Positions 7,315 through 14,790 of a DNA stretch of 36,519 bases are shown in pieces (position 1 is the stretch's first letter; each line of letters starts with the position of its first letter). A program made the translations under genes and the position numbers. Origin of the DNA: Arcicella sp. Lineage in GTDB: Bacteria > Bacteroidota > Bacteroidia > Cytophagales > Spirosomataceae. The DNA lies in contig JACMRQ010000495.1 of assembly GCA_014376355.1 (NCBI GenBank), positions 1 to 36,519 of the forward strand, read 5' to 3'. The notes under the pieces were generated by a model. That model was not told where the DNA came from, did no database searches, and saw nothing but the letters and a program-made list of their open reading frames with translations.

Positions 7315-8059
7315 CCTTTGCGAACGAAAAGCGAATGGTCAGAAATCTTTTGCAGTTTTGATTGACCCTGATAAGGTAAATCTCGAAAAATTTTCAATTT
7401 TATTAGAACTTTGCATTAAATACAATGCAGATTATATATTTGTGGGTGGAAGTCTAATTACGCATTATGTGATGGAAGAAGTGATTGCAAAAATCAAGGA
7501 ATATACTAATATTCCCGTAATTTTATTCCCAGGTAATAGCTTACATATTAATAATCAGGCAGATGCAATTTTATTATTATCATTAATTTCAGGAAGAAAT
7601 CCCGAATTATTGATTGGTCAGCACGTAATTTCAGCTCCTATTTTACGTAAAAGTGGCTTAGAAATTCTTTCAACTGGTTATATGTTGATTGACAGCGGTC
7701 GACAAACAACGGTTTCCTATATTTCAAATACAACGCCTATTCCACAAGATAAACCTGGGATTGCGGCTTGTACGGCAATGGCGGGAGAAATGTTAGGTTT
7801 GAAATTAACGTATTTGGATGCTGGTTCGGGAGCCATGAATCCTGTATCACCAGAAATGATTGCTGCTGTCAGACAATCTGTTGACACGCCAATTATTGTA
7901 GGCGGTGGAATTAATTCTATTAGAAAAGCAAAAAATGCTCTTACTGCAGGTGCAGACGTAATTGTAGTAGGAAATGGAATTGAGGAGAATATTGATTTAT
8001 TAAGGCAAATCGCTCTTACAGTTAACAGTTATCATGTAGCAGTTAACAGTCAAACATAA
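7292..8059 (+). CDS. Geranylgeranylglyceryl/heptaprenylglyceryl phosphate synthase homologue (PcrB/GGGPS family)
   Basis: The 255-residue TIM-barrel protein carries the family marks in order: LIDPDK near the N terminus, FVGGSLI, FPGNS, a long substrate-side segment (STGYMLIDSGRQTTVSY), LDAGSGA, VGGGINS and VVGNGIE. The last two form the phosphate-binding site. The family joins sn-glycerol-1-phosphate to a polyprenyl diphosphate to make an ether bond. In archaea this starts membrane-lipid synthesis; in Bacillales PcrB uses a C35 chain. Bacteroidota homologues fall with the larger archaeal-type group and their product is less settled. The last about 12 residues are encoded by a short direct repeat and look like an added tail. 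The gene overlaps the preceding one. Confidence 0.9.
   Translation: MTQNLLNNLCERKANGQKSFAVLIDPDKVNLEKFSILLELCIKYNADYIFVGGSLITHYVMEEVIAKIKEYTNIPVILFPGNSLHINNQADAILLLSLISGRNPELLIGQHVISAPILRKSGLEILSTGYMLIDSGRQTTVSYISNTTPIPQDKPGIAACTAMAGEMLGLKLTYLDAGSGAMNPVSPEMIAAVRQSVDTPIIVGGGINSIRKAKNALTAGADVIVVGNGIEENIDLLRQIALTVNSYHVAVNSQT
8019..8050 (+). repeat. Short direct repeat at the 3' end of the GGGPS gene
   Basis: CAGTTAACAGT occurs at 8019-8029 and again at 8040-8050, with the related GTTATCA between. The repeat encodes the last residues of the protein (VNSYHVAVNSQT) and ends just before the stop. Confidence 0.6.
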
Positions 8060-8085
8060 CTTGACAAGTAATTTTAAAAGTTATT

Positions 8086-8128
8086 AAAAAAAGCGTGTGA
8101 AGGAAATCAATCTTTTACACGCTTTTTT
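8086..8128. terminator. Bidirectional terminator between GGGPS and gdhA
   Basis: An inverted repeat with arms AAAAAAGCGTGT (8087-8098) and ACACGCTTTTTT (8117-8128) lies between convergent stops at 8059 and 8137. Confidence 0.8.
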
Positions 8129-8136
8129 GTTTACTG

Positions 8137-9411
8137 TTAATATCCACCTCTAAATTTATAAGTATCCGAAACCTTTTTAATTGCCACAATATACGCTGCT
8201 ATTCTCATCGGAACTTTGTACTGCTGTGAAGTTAAAAAAACTTTATCAAAAGCATCTTTCATAATTCTGTCTGAACGACGATTTACTCTATCTAACGTCC
8301 ATTTATAGCCAATTCTATTTTGTACCCACTCGAAATATGAAACCGTTACGCCTCCTGCATTTGCTAAAATATCAGGTACAACCAAAATTCCTTTTTCATT
8401 AATTATATCATCTGCCGAGGCTGAAGTTGGTCCATTTGCACCTTCCACAATCATTTTTGCTTGAATATAAGGAGCATTTTCATTGTTAATTACGTCTTCT
8501 TTTGCGGCTGGAACTAATACGTCCACATCAAGCATCAATAACTCTTCATTCGTAATTTTCTCTGCTCCAGGGAAATTTTCAAGCGTTCCTTTATTCAAAT
8601 CACGGTACTTCATTGCTCCTTCAATATCAATTCCTTTTTCATTATAATATGCTCCTGAGATGTCAGAAATAGCTTTTATCATTACGCCTCGCTCGTGCAG
8701 GAGTGCCGCAGCGTGCGAACCTACGTTCCCAAAACCTTGCACAGCAGCAGTTGATTTATACGGATTAATTTTCAATTTATCCATTCCTGCTAGAGCCGAA
8801 GTCATTACGCCACGACCTGTTGCTTCGGTTCGTCCTAAAGAGCCACCTAAAACCAAAGGCTTACCTGTCACGACTGCGTTAACTGTCATTCCTTTTGCTT
8901 TCGAATATTCGTCCATTAGCCAAGCCATTTCACGGGGTCCTGTTCCCATATCTGGCGCTGGAATATCTTTATCAGGGCCAAAAACATCTAACATCGAAAC
9001 CGTGTAGGCACGCATGAGCCGTTCCATTTCACCCGCTGACATTTCTCTTGGGTTACAAGCAATTCCGCCTTTTGCACCCCCGTAAGGAATATCGACGACT
9101 GCACATTTCCAAGTCATCCAAGCGGCTAAAGCACGAATTTCGTCCAAATTAACATCTGGATCGAAGCGAATTCCACCTTTACCAGGTCCTAATATATTGG
9201 AATGTAAAACTCGATACCCTTCAAAAACTTTGATAGAGCCATTGTCCATCGTGATGGGAAGTCCAACAGTCACCTGACGAGCTGGAACTTTCAAAATATA
9301 ATACATTTCGTCTGAAATGCCCAAGAGTTCAACCGCCTTATCAAAGCGTTGCATCATGGATTCTAATGGATTTTCCTTGTCCTTGATCGGAGCAGGTTCT
9401 AAATATGTCAT
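8137..9411 (-). CDS. gdhA: Glu/Leu/Phe/Val-type glutamate dehydrogenase
   Basis: The protein has 424 residues from the ATG at 9411, the normal length of hexameric Glu dehydrogenases. The longer reading to 9459 adds a 16-residue hydrophobic stretch not typical of this cytosolic enzyme and is rejected. Visible motifs are GPGKGGIRF and the catalytic-lysine segment MTWKCAVVDIPYGGAKGG in the N-terminal substrate domain. Then come PAPDMGT and the Rossmann nucleotide site VQGFGNVGS. The enzyme interconverts glutamate with 2-oxoglutarate plus ammonia using NAD(P). Its divergent intergenic region with the DksA-like gene carries three palindromes (9559-9588 and 9645-9669) that may control it. Confidence 0.95.
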   Translation of the reverse strand: MTYLEPAPIKDKENPLESMMQRFDKAVELLGISDEMYYILKVPARQVTVGLPITMDNGSIKVFEGYRVLHSNILGPGKGGIRFDPDVNLDEIRALAAWMTWKCAVVDIPYGGAKGGIACNPREMSAGEMERLMRAYTVSMLDVFGPDKDIPAPDMGTGPREMAWLMDEYSKAKGMTVNAVVTGKPLVLGGSLGRTEATGRGVMTSALAGMDKLKINPYKSTAAVQGFGNVGSHAAALLHERGVMIKAISDISGAYYNEKGIDIEGAMKYRDLNKGTLENFPGAEKITNEELLMLDVDVLVPAAKEDVINNENAPYIQAKMIVEGANGPTSASADDIINEKGILVVPDILANAGGVTVSYFEWVQNRIGYKWTLDRVNRRSDRIMKDAFDKVFLTSQQYKVPMRIAAYIVAIKKVSDTYKFRGGY

Positions 9412-9558
9412 TCTATGTTGGAGAAAGGAGAATTTAGGAGAGAGAATTAAAAAAAACAAATTTCTTAATCTTTTGCTTTCATATTTATTCTCTCTTTTCT
9501 ACTAAGTAAAAAGCGAATTTACTAAGTTTAAAACGTAAAAGTCAAGGGTTTCGTTTAT

Positions 9559-9588
9559 AAGTATAAATACTTGATTTTCAGCTGAAAA
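9559..9588. promoter_or_regulatory. Two adjacent perfect palindromes between gdhA and the dksA-like gene
   Basis: AAGTAT-AA-ATACTT (9559-9572) and TTTTCAGCTGAAAA (9575-9588) are perfect dyads separated by 2 bp. They sit about 150 bp upstream of gdhA. They could be operators; the binding protein is unknown. Confidence 0.35.
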
Positions 9589-9644
9589 GCATAAAATTGA
9601 GGTCATTTTACATTTTCCTTTTTAACTTTATGGTCAAGTAGCAA

Positions 9645-9669
9645 TTTCACCAAATAATCGTTGGTGAAA
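9645..9669. promoter_or_regulatory. 9-bp inverted repeat upstream of the dksA-like gene
   Basis: TTTCACCAA (9645-9653) and TTGGTGAAA (9661-9669) form a perfect inverted repeat with a 7-nt spacer. It is followed by an AT-rich stretch but not by a clean T-run. It may be an operator or a hairpin. The remaining parts of the 9412-9857 gap hold the promoter at 9724-9755 and nothing else recognised. Confidence 0.4.
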
Positions 9670-9723
9670 GGCTAAAATTAAAAAATCATAAAATTTAAAA
9701 AAAATTTAATTAATTCTTGAAAT

Positions 9724-9755
9724 ATTGATATTAACTGAAAATGAATTTATCTTTG
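9724..9755 (+). promoter_or_regulatory. Promoter of the dksA-like gene
   Basis: TATCTTTG at 9748-9755 is an exact -7 box. ATTG at 9724-9727 lies 20 nt upstream as a one-mismatch -33 box. The leader would be about 95 nt. Confidence 0.55.
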
Positions 9756-9857
9756 TACACTTTTTTACAGGTGAAATTCATTTTTAAGATTTTTACCTAT
9801 AAAAAATACCGCCAAAATCCTTATCAGTGAACCCATAAACAATCCTATTCAAGAAAG

Positions 9858-10250
9858 ATGGAGACATTAGTAGAACAAAAGACCAGATATTCAAGCGAAG
9901 ACCTTAAAGAGTTTGAGGAGTTAATCACTAACAAATTAGAAGGAGTTAAAGGAGAATTGAATTATATCCGTGAAGCACTTCACAAACGTAATGATCCAGG
10001 TACCGATATTACAGGTGGAAGCTCAAAATTAATGGAAGATGGTGCTGATAGTACGGAGAAAGAAAGTATGAGTCAGTTAGCAGCACGTTTACAAAAATTC
10101 TCATTACAATTAGAAAACGCTTTAATTCGCATTAAAAATGGGACTTATGGCGTTTGCATTGATTCGGGAAAATTGATTCCGAAGGAACGCTTAAGAGCGG
10201 TTCCACATACACAACAGACGATTGAAGCTAAGTTGATGAAACAGCGATAA
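9858..10250 (+). CDS. TraR/DksA-family transcription regulator without zinc ligands
   Basis: The 130-residue protein consists of a long helical N-terminal part (about 12-45 and 66-95) and a C-terminal globular knot (about 96-126, YGVCIDSGKLIPKERLRAVP). DksA proteins insert a coiled coil into the RNA polymerase secondary channel and, with ppGpp, retune transcription. The classical C4 zinc site is nearly gone here. Only Cys100 remains, and its partner positions hold Ser and non-Cys residues. Otherwise the knot sequence follows the family (GKLIPKERLRAVP). Reduced zinc sites are frequent in Bacteroidota versions. It is a single-gene unit with its own promoter and terminator. Confidence 0.85.
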   Translation: METLVEQKTRYSSEDLKEFEELITNKLEGVKGELNYIREALHKRNDPGTDITGGSSKLMEDGADSTEKESMSQLAARLQKFSLQLENALIRIKNGTYGVCIDSGKLIPKERLRAVPHTQQTIEAKLMKQR

Positions 10251-10272
10251 ATTGTTCCATAGTGGTTAAAAG

Positions 10273-10313
10273 AGGGGTTAAAATGGACAAAATTATTCAT
10301 TTCAACCCCTTTT
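10273..10313. terminator. Terminator between the dksA-like gene and the DUF72 gene
   Basis: AGGGGTTAAAATG (10273-10285) pairs with CATTTCAACCCCT (10298-10310) with one G-U pair and a 12-nt loop, followed by TTTG. On the other strand it is followed by CTTTT, so it can serve both convergent genes. Confidence 0.75.
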
Positions 10314-10353
10314 GTGTTTTGTTGTCATGACTCAACATTCATTTCTAACCTAT

Positions 10354-11259
10354 TTAAAATAAACTCAACTGCTCCATCTTTGGCTGAAATTTAGGTGCTT
10401 CAATTTTCAATTCGCATTGGTCAATTAATTGTTGAATCCAATAAGTTGCCATCTCGGGAGAGTTGATATTTTCGTTAATATGTACAAATAGCCAAAGTTC
10501 TTGTAGGCCCTCTTCCAACCATCCTTTTATTCTTTGTATCCATTCATCAATACGTTGATAATCAGAAGGGTGTTCATTTCCAATCCAACGAATAAAGGCT
10601 TTTGGAACAGAAAGACTTTGATGCACAACATCTCGTCTGCCTACAACATCCGTGATTACGGTAGCGTGTCCCATCTCGTTCAACATTGCCAAGGTTTCTT
10701 GCCAAATTTTTTCATTTTTAAACCAATCTTCGTGACGAAATTCTACGGCAATTTTCAGTTTATCAGGGAGGAATTTTAAATATTTTTCAAGAATCGGTAA
10801 TTGTCTTGGCGTAAAATAAGGAGCTAATTGGAGGAAAGGCAATCCTAATTTATGACCCAGTTTTAGAATTTGCCCACAAAACTCATCGGTTAGACTTTCG
10901 GTATTTTGAAGCAGTTTATCATGAGAAATTACTTGAGGAAATTTAGTACAAAAGGTAAAATTATCAGTTGATTCTTCCAACCAACGCTCAATGGTTTCAT
11001 CACTTGGAATTTGATAATGTGTTACATTAAGTTCGATAGTATTGAATTGTTGGGAGTATAATTTAAGTAAATCAGGTGTTTTGGCGTTATTAGGATAGAT
11101 TTTTCCATTCCACTCTTTAACTGACCAAACAGGACAGCCCACTTTTATAAGCGGTAATTTCGAGGTATTTTTTAAAATTTGTTCGTTAAATAAATTATCT
11201 GGCTTGAGCCGTAAATCAACTTTTTCAAGTTCTTGAATAGAGATTTTTCCGAAGTCCAT
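10354..11259 (-). CDS. DUF72 (YecE-like) protein
   Basis: The 301-residue protein fits the DUF72/YecE TIM-barrel family. KVGCPVWSVKEWNGKIYP at about 40-57 is the usual first strand and loop. FNTIELNVTHYQIPS corresponds to the conserved 'VEiN.tfY..P' segment. FTFCTKFPQVISHDK, FLQLAPYFTP and KIAVEFRHEDWF are the other conserved blocks. No biochemical role is established for the family. The N-terminal 35 residues before the barrel are an extension. The RidA-family gene lies upstream on the same strand with a gap of about 105 bp, so co-transcription is possible but not evident. Confidence 0.85.
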   Translation of the reverse strand: MDFGKISIQELEKVDLRLKPDNLFNEQILKNTSKLPLIKVGCPVWSVKEWNGKIYPNNAKTPDLLKLYSQQFNTIELNVTHYQIPSDETIERWLEESTDNFTFCTKFPQVISHDKLLQNTESLTDEFCGQILKLGHKLGLPFLQLAPYFTPRQLPILEKYLKFLPDKLKIAVEFRHEDWFKNEKIWQETLAMLNEMGHATVITDVVGRRDVVHQSLSVPKAFIRWIGNEHPSDYQRIDEWIQRIKGWLEEGLQELWLFVHINENINSPEMATYWIQQLIDQCELKIEAPKFQPKMEQLSLF

Positions 11260-11365
11260 TTTTGTTTCTATTTAGTAATAAAGTTCTCATACGACATCAT
11301 TTTCAGTCCAATTTATGGAATTTTTCATCCATTAATTTCTTGCAAAAAATTGTACCACTTAAAAT

Positions 11366-11851
11366 TTAATCCTCCATTAACTCAAATAATGCTTCAATCT
11401 CCACAGGGATATTATCAGGTAATGTTCCCATTCCCACGGCACTTCTTACACCAATACCATTTTCAGTTCCCCATACTTGGGCGAAAAGTTCACTACAACC
11501 ATTAATTACGTAGGGATGTCGTTCAAATTCTGTTACACAATTTACCATTCCTAAAATTTTAATAACTCTTTTAACTTTGTTCAAACTACCCAAATGCGTT
11601 TTGATAGTTGAGAGCATCGTTAAACCTACTTGACGAGCTGCCAATTTACCTTCCTCAATGTCTAAATCCTTTCCAATTCGTCCAATAATTAAACTTTTAT
11701 CGTCTTTGACAGGTCCATGTCCAGATAAATAAAGGTATTTCCCATCAATTAAATAGGGCTTATAAACTCCCAAGGGCGTTGGGGCGGGAGGCAAAGTAAG
11801 TCCGAGTTTTTCAAAGGCTTCTTCAGCGGTAAAAGATTCGATATTGTTCAT
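11366..11851 (-). CDS. RidA/YjgF-family protein
   Basis: The 161-residue protein starts at MNNIES (11851); an earlier ATG at 11875 would add 8 residues and cannot be excluded. The sequence follows the chorismate-mutase-like RidA fold: LYLSGHGPV, then AARQVGLTMLSTIKTHLGSLNKVKRVIKILGMVN, and VRSAVGMGTLPDNIPVEIEALFE at the end. The Arg of VRSAVG is at the position of the substrate-carboxylate-binding arginine of RidA enzymes. RidA proteins hydrolyse reactive enamine/imine intermediates released by PLP enzymes. This longer form belongs to the YjgF-like subgroup of about 155 residues, whose substrate is not defined. Confidence 0.85.
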   Translation of the reverse strand: MNNIESFTAEEAFEKLGLTLPPAPTPLGVYKPYLIDGKYLYLSGHGPVKDDKSLIIGRIGKDLDIEEGKLAARQVGLTMLSTIKTHLGSLNKVKRVIKILGMVNCVTEFERHPYVINGCSELFAQVWGTENGIGVRSAVGMGTLPDNIPVEIEALFELMED

Positions 11852-11924
11852 ATTTTTGAAAGTTAAATTTAGCAAGGAAGATTTTACAATAAGTTCTATC
11901 TTTCTTGAACTAAATAATTTTTGT

Positions 11925-11932
11925 CAAAGATA
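11925..11932 (-). promoter_or_regulatory. Candidate -7 box of the RidA-family gene
   Basis: Minus-strand TATCTTTG (11932-11925) is an exact -7 box about 75 nt before the ATG at 11851. It lies immediately downstream of the terminator that closes the preceding minus-strand gene. No exact -33 TTTG was found. Confidence 0.4.
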
Positions 11933-11934
11933 AT

Positions 11935-11972
11935 AAAAAAGGATTGGCTCATTTTTAGAGCCAATCCTTTTT
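11935..11972 (-). terminator. Terminator of the zinc metalloprotease gene
   Basis: GGATTGGCTC (11941-11950) and GAGCCAATCC (11958-11967) form a perfect 10-bp stem, flanked by A6 on the left and T5 on the right. On the minus strand it follows the stop at 12049 and insulates the RidA-family gene. Confidence 0.85.
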
Positions 11973-12048
11973 AAACTTACTAACGGCATCATTTAAAGAA
12001 TTTATTTTATCAATAATATTCGTCTTAATTCTGCCATGAATTTAATAA

Positions 12049-14622
12049 TTATTGCTTGGGATCAAGTGCTTTATCAATTCTGAACAAACAATCTTGCAAG
12101 TGATATTTGCTCATTTTATCAAGCGTAGTCTGCATTAAAGCGACTCTTATTTCGTCTTTCAAAGTCAACAAATGTCCACGAGTTACGGAAATAATATCTG
12201 TTTTACGTGGATCAACTGCCAACGGAACAACACTTCCTCGATTTCCAAAACCAAATGATGGTGTAACACCAGAAGCATTCAAAGTAGCAATCATTTTCTC
12301 GACAAAAATCTTCTGTAAATTTCTTCTCGAAGCATCAATCATTTTTCGTGAACGCAACTCCGACCAGATAGAAGTACGCACGTCCGTAAATAACTCATCC
12401 ATGTTGTATGAAGATGGAAATTTAGCATTTGTTTCAATAAAACGTTGCATTCTGTCTGGTGCAAATAAAGTATTCAAAGTTACTTCTTGAATTCTGCTAA
12501 TCGCATCAATTCCTTGATCGGGACGAGTTTTTGAGATAATTTTTTCATCCAATAACCAAGTTGGTGTATCAAAAACCTGACGATTTAACCACAAAACAGC
12601 GTCTTTTTGGATAGCACGTGGCGTTGGTTCATAAACTGCCCCTTGCTCATCCGATGATTTTGGTGTTTCATAAATACCTCCTACATTTTTTGTAACGTGA
12701 CCAATATAACGACGATATTGATTCACAATTTCGTTATAACCTTCCGTTAACATATCATAATCTTGTGCTTCCTCTTTTGTCCATTGTGATAAATTTGGCA
12801 GGATTCTTTTCAAGTTTTTGATACCGTAATCACTTGCCAACATATTATTGTCACCCAAACATTCCGACTGCGTGCGGGGATCATAAGGATTGCTTTCCGT
12901 TCCAAACCAAATTCTTGGATTTTTGGCGTATTCAGCAATAAATTGCTTATTCAAGGTCTTCTGATCATCTTCTGGCGTTGCTCCTTCGAGGGTTTGATAC
13001 GCCCATTTTACCGCCCAAATATCATATTCTCCAATTCTTGGGTATAAATCTTTTACCCCATCTTCTGGTTGAGCCACGTAATTAAAACGAGCATAATCCA
13101 TGATTGAAGGTGTATGTCCATGAGCAGCAATCCAAGCGGGATTACGCAAATTTTCAACAGGAATGGTCGAACTTGACCCAAAATTATGTCTTAAACCGAT
13201 GGTATGCCCAACTTCATGAGATGACACAAAACGGATTAAATCACCCATCAATTCATCATCAAATTTATTCTTTCTTGCCCGTGGGTCAACGGCTGCACCT
13301 TGCGTCATATACCACTTTTTCAAGAGTTTCATTACATTGTGATACCAACCAATATGGCTTTCTAAAATCTCGCCCGAACGTGGATCATTCACGTTAGGTC
13401 CGTAAGCGTTTTCAATATCCGAAGCAAAATAACGAATCGCTGAATAACGAGCATCTTCTAAACTGATAGTAGTGTCATTATCCGCCAAAATTTCTCCTCT
13501 AATTGCATTTTTCCAACCAGCGGCCTCAAAGGCTTTTTGCCAATCATCCACGCCTAATTTCAAATATTTTCTCCATTTTGCTGGCGTTGCAGGGTCGATA
13601 TAATACACAATTGGTTTCTTTGGTTCAATCAATTCTCCTCGTTTTTGTTTCGCAGCATCTTCGGCATTTTTAGGTTCTAAACGCCATCTGACTGCAAAAG
13701 TACGGTCTTCAGTACGCTGTCCGCCTTCCTCAAAAACAGTATATCCATTGGCAAAATACCCGATTCGTGGGTCATAATAACGTTGTTTCATTGATTCTCT
13801 TGGCAACAAAATCATTGAGGTATTTATTTCCATCGTAACAGCACCCGAAACCGCAATGGCAGGAATACTTACCGATGGAATTGGACTTGGCGATGGAGGA
13901 CCAAAAGAAGGCGTTGGAGGTGAACCATTAAAAGTTTTTACCGTCCTAATTTCTGTATTTATCGGAAACGTTTTAATGCTCTGAATATAAGAACGGTCGG
14001 CAGCAATAGACGTAATTTTGTACAGCGTTTTTGTTAAAGGAGGCAACGAAACTATTTGATTATCACCCTTAAAAAAGTCCGTAATTTCAATAATGGTTGA
14101 AGATAATTTAGTAACAGAATCCTTTCTAAATGCTTTAATGTCAAAGGCTTGTGCAATTGGTTGAACATTAGAATTTTTTACTGCTTTATACATCGGAGCC
14201 GTTGAATCTGGCGAAACATTGATGTATTGAATGGCACGTAAAAAAACTTTATTCTCAGGTCCTTTCTCAAAATTAATTACCTGACGATTCAATAATTCAC
14301 CGCCGTAAGTCCCAGGAATCGTAGCCGCTTTTGTGATACGAGTGATAGTCATAATCTCACGACCCATCAAAGAATCTGGGATTTCAAAGTAATATTTATC
14401 TTCTACTTTATGCACAGTGAGAAGTCCTTTTGAGGTTTTTGCTTTGTCGGTAATTACCTCTTTAAAGGGTTTTGGTCCTATTTTAGGGGTTTCGGCAGGC
14501 TTTGCTGGAGTGGCAGGGATTGGAGGTGTTTTTACATCTCCTCTCTTGTCTTGTGCTTTGGCAGTTAGGGTTAGGAAAGCCAAAGAAGCCAAAAACAAGG
14601 CATTCTTAGTGATTTTTAGCAT
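12049..14622 (-). CDS. Secreted zinc-dependent metalloprotease (DUF5118-DUF5117-DUF4953 type)
   Basis: The 857-residue protein begins with a signal peptide (MLKITKNALFLASLAFLTLTAKA). A Pro/Lys-rich segment and a short DUF5118-like region follow, then a DUF5117-like domain (about 95-330). The DUF4953 metzincin-like domain holds HEVGH at residues 469-473 within HEVGHTIGLRHNFG, giving the extended HExxHxxGxxH zinc motif. IMDYARFNY downstream resembles the Met-turn region of metzincins. The protein is exported and probably degrades extracellular or periplasmic protein, but the substrate is unknown. It is flanked by its own terminator and by a divergent gene. Confidence 0.9.
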   Translation of the reverse strand: MLKITKNALFLASLAFLTLTAKAQDKRGDVKTPPIPATPAKPAETPKIGPKPFKEVITDKAKTSKGLLTVHKVEDKYYFEIPDSLMGREIMTITRITKAATIPGTYGGELLNRQVINFEKGPENKVFLRAIQYINVSPDSTAPMYKAVKNSNVQPIAQAFDIKAFRKDSVTKLSSTIIEITDFFKGDNQIVSLPPLTKTLYKITSIAADRSYIQSIKTFPINTEIRTVKTFNGSPPTPSFGPPSPSPIPSVSIPAIAVSGAVTMEINTSMILLPRESMKQRYYDPRIGYFANGYTVFEEGGQRTEDRTFAVRWRLEPKNAEDAAKQKRGELIEPKKPIVYYIDPATPAKWRKYLKLGVDDWQKAFEAAGWKNAIRGEILADNDTTISLEDARYSAIRYFASDIENAYGPNVNDPRSGEILESHIGWYHNVMKLLKKWYMTQGAAVDPRARKNKFDDELMGDLIRFVSSHEVGHTIGLRHNFGSSSTIPVENLRNPAWIAAHGHTPSIMDYARFNYVAQPEDGVKDLYPRIGEYDIWAVKWAYQTLEGATPEDDQKTLNKQFIAEYAKNPRIWFGTESNPYDPRTQSECLGDNNMLASDYGIKNLKRILPNLSQWTKEEAQDYDMLTEGYNEIVNQYRRYIGHVTKNVGGIYETPKSSDEQGAVYEPTPRAIQKDAVLWLNRQVFDTPTWLLDEKIISKTRPDQGIDAISRIQEVTLNTLFAPDRMQRFIETNAKFPSSYNMDELFTDVRTSIWSELRSRKMIDASRRNLQKIFVEKMIATLNASGVTPSFGFGNRGSVVPLAVDPRKTDIISVTRGHLLTLKDEIRVALMQTTLDKMSKYHLQDCLFRIDKALDPKQ

Positions 14623-14790
14623 GATGAATGGTTTGTTATTTTTTGTAACAACGAAAATACAAAAAAATGCAGTTCCACTGTGGGTTTGATTTAAAAATTT
14701 TCTGTGATGAATGGACTTTTGAGAATTATTTTAACCATATCAGTCAGTGATTTTTTGCGTAAATTGCGAAGCAAACTAATAAAATACTAA

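Noticed and set aside
7002-7397. 131-residue minus-strand ORF across the 6913 gene and the start of the GGGPS gene
   Set aside because: It overlaps two better supported genes on the other strand and has no recognisable domain.
8660-9007. 115-residue plus-strand ORF within gdhA
   Set aside because: It is a shadow of a well-conserved dehydrogenase, with no promoter or family signal.
9409-9459. Longer gdhA start giving a hydrophobic 16-residue N-terminal extension
   Set aside because: Glutamate dehydrogenase is cytosolic and the family begins near MTYLEPAP; the extension is encoded by AT-rich upstream DNA.
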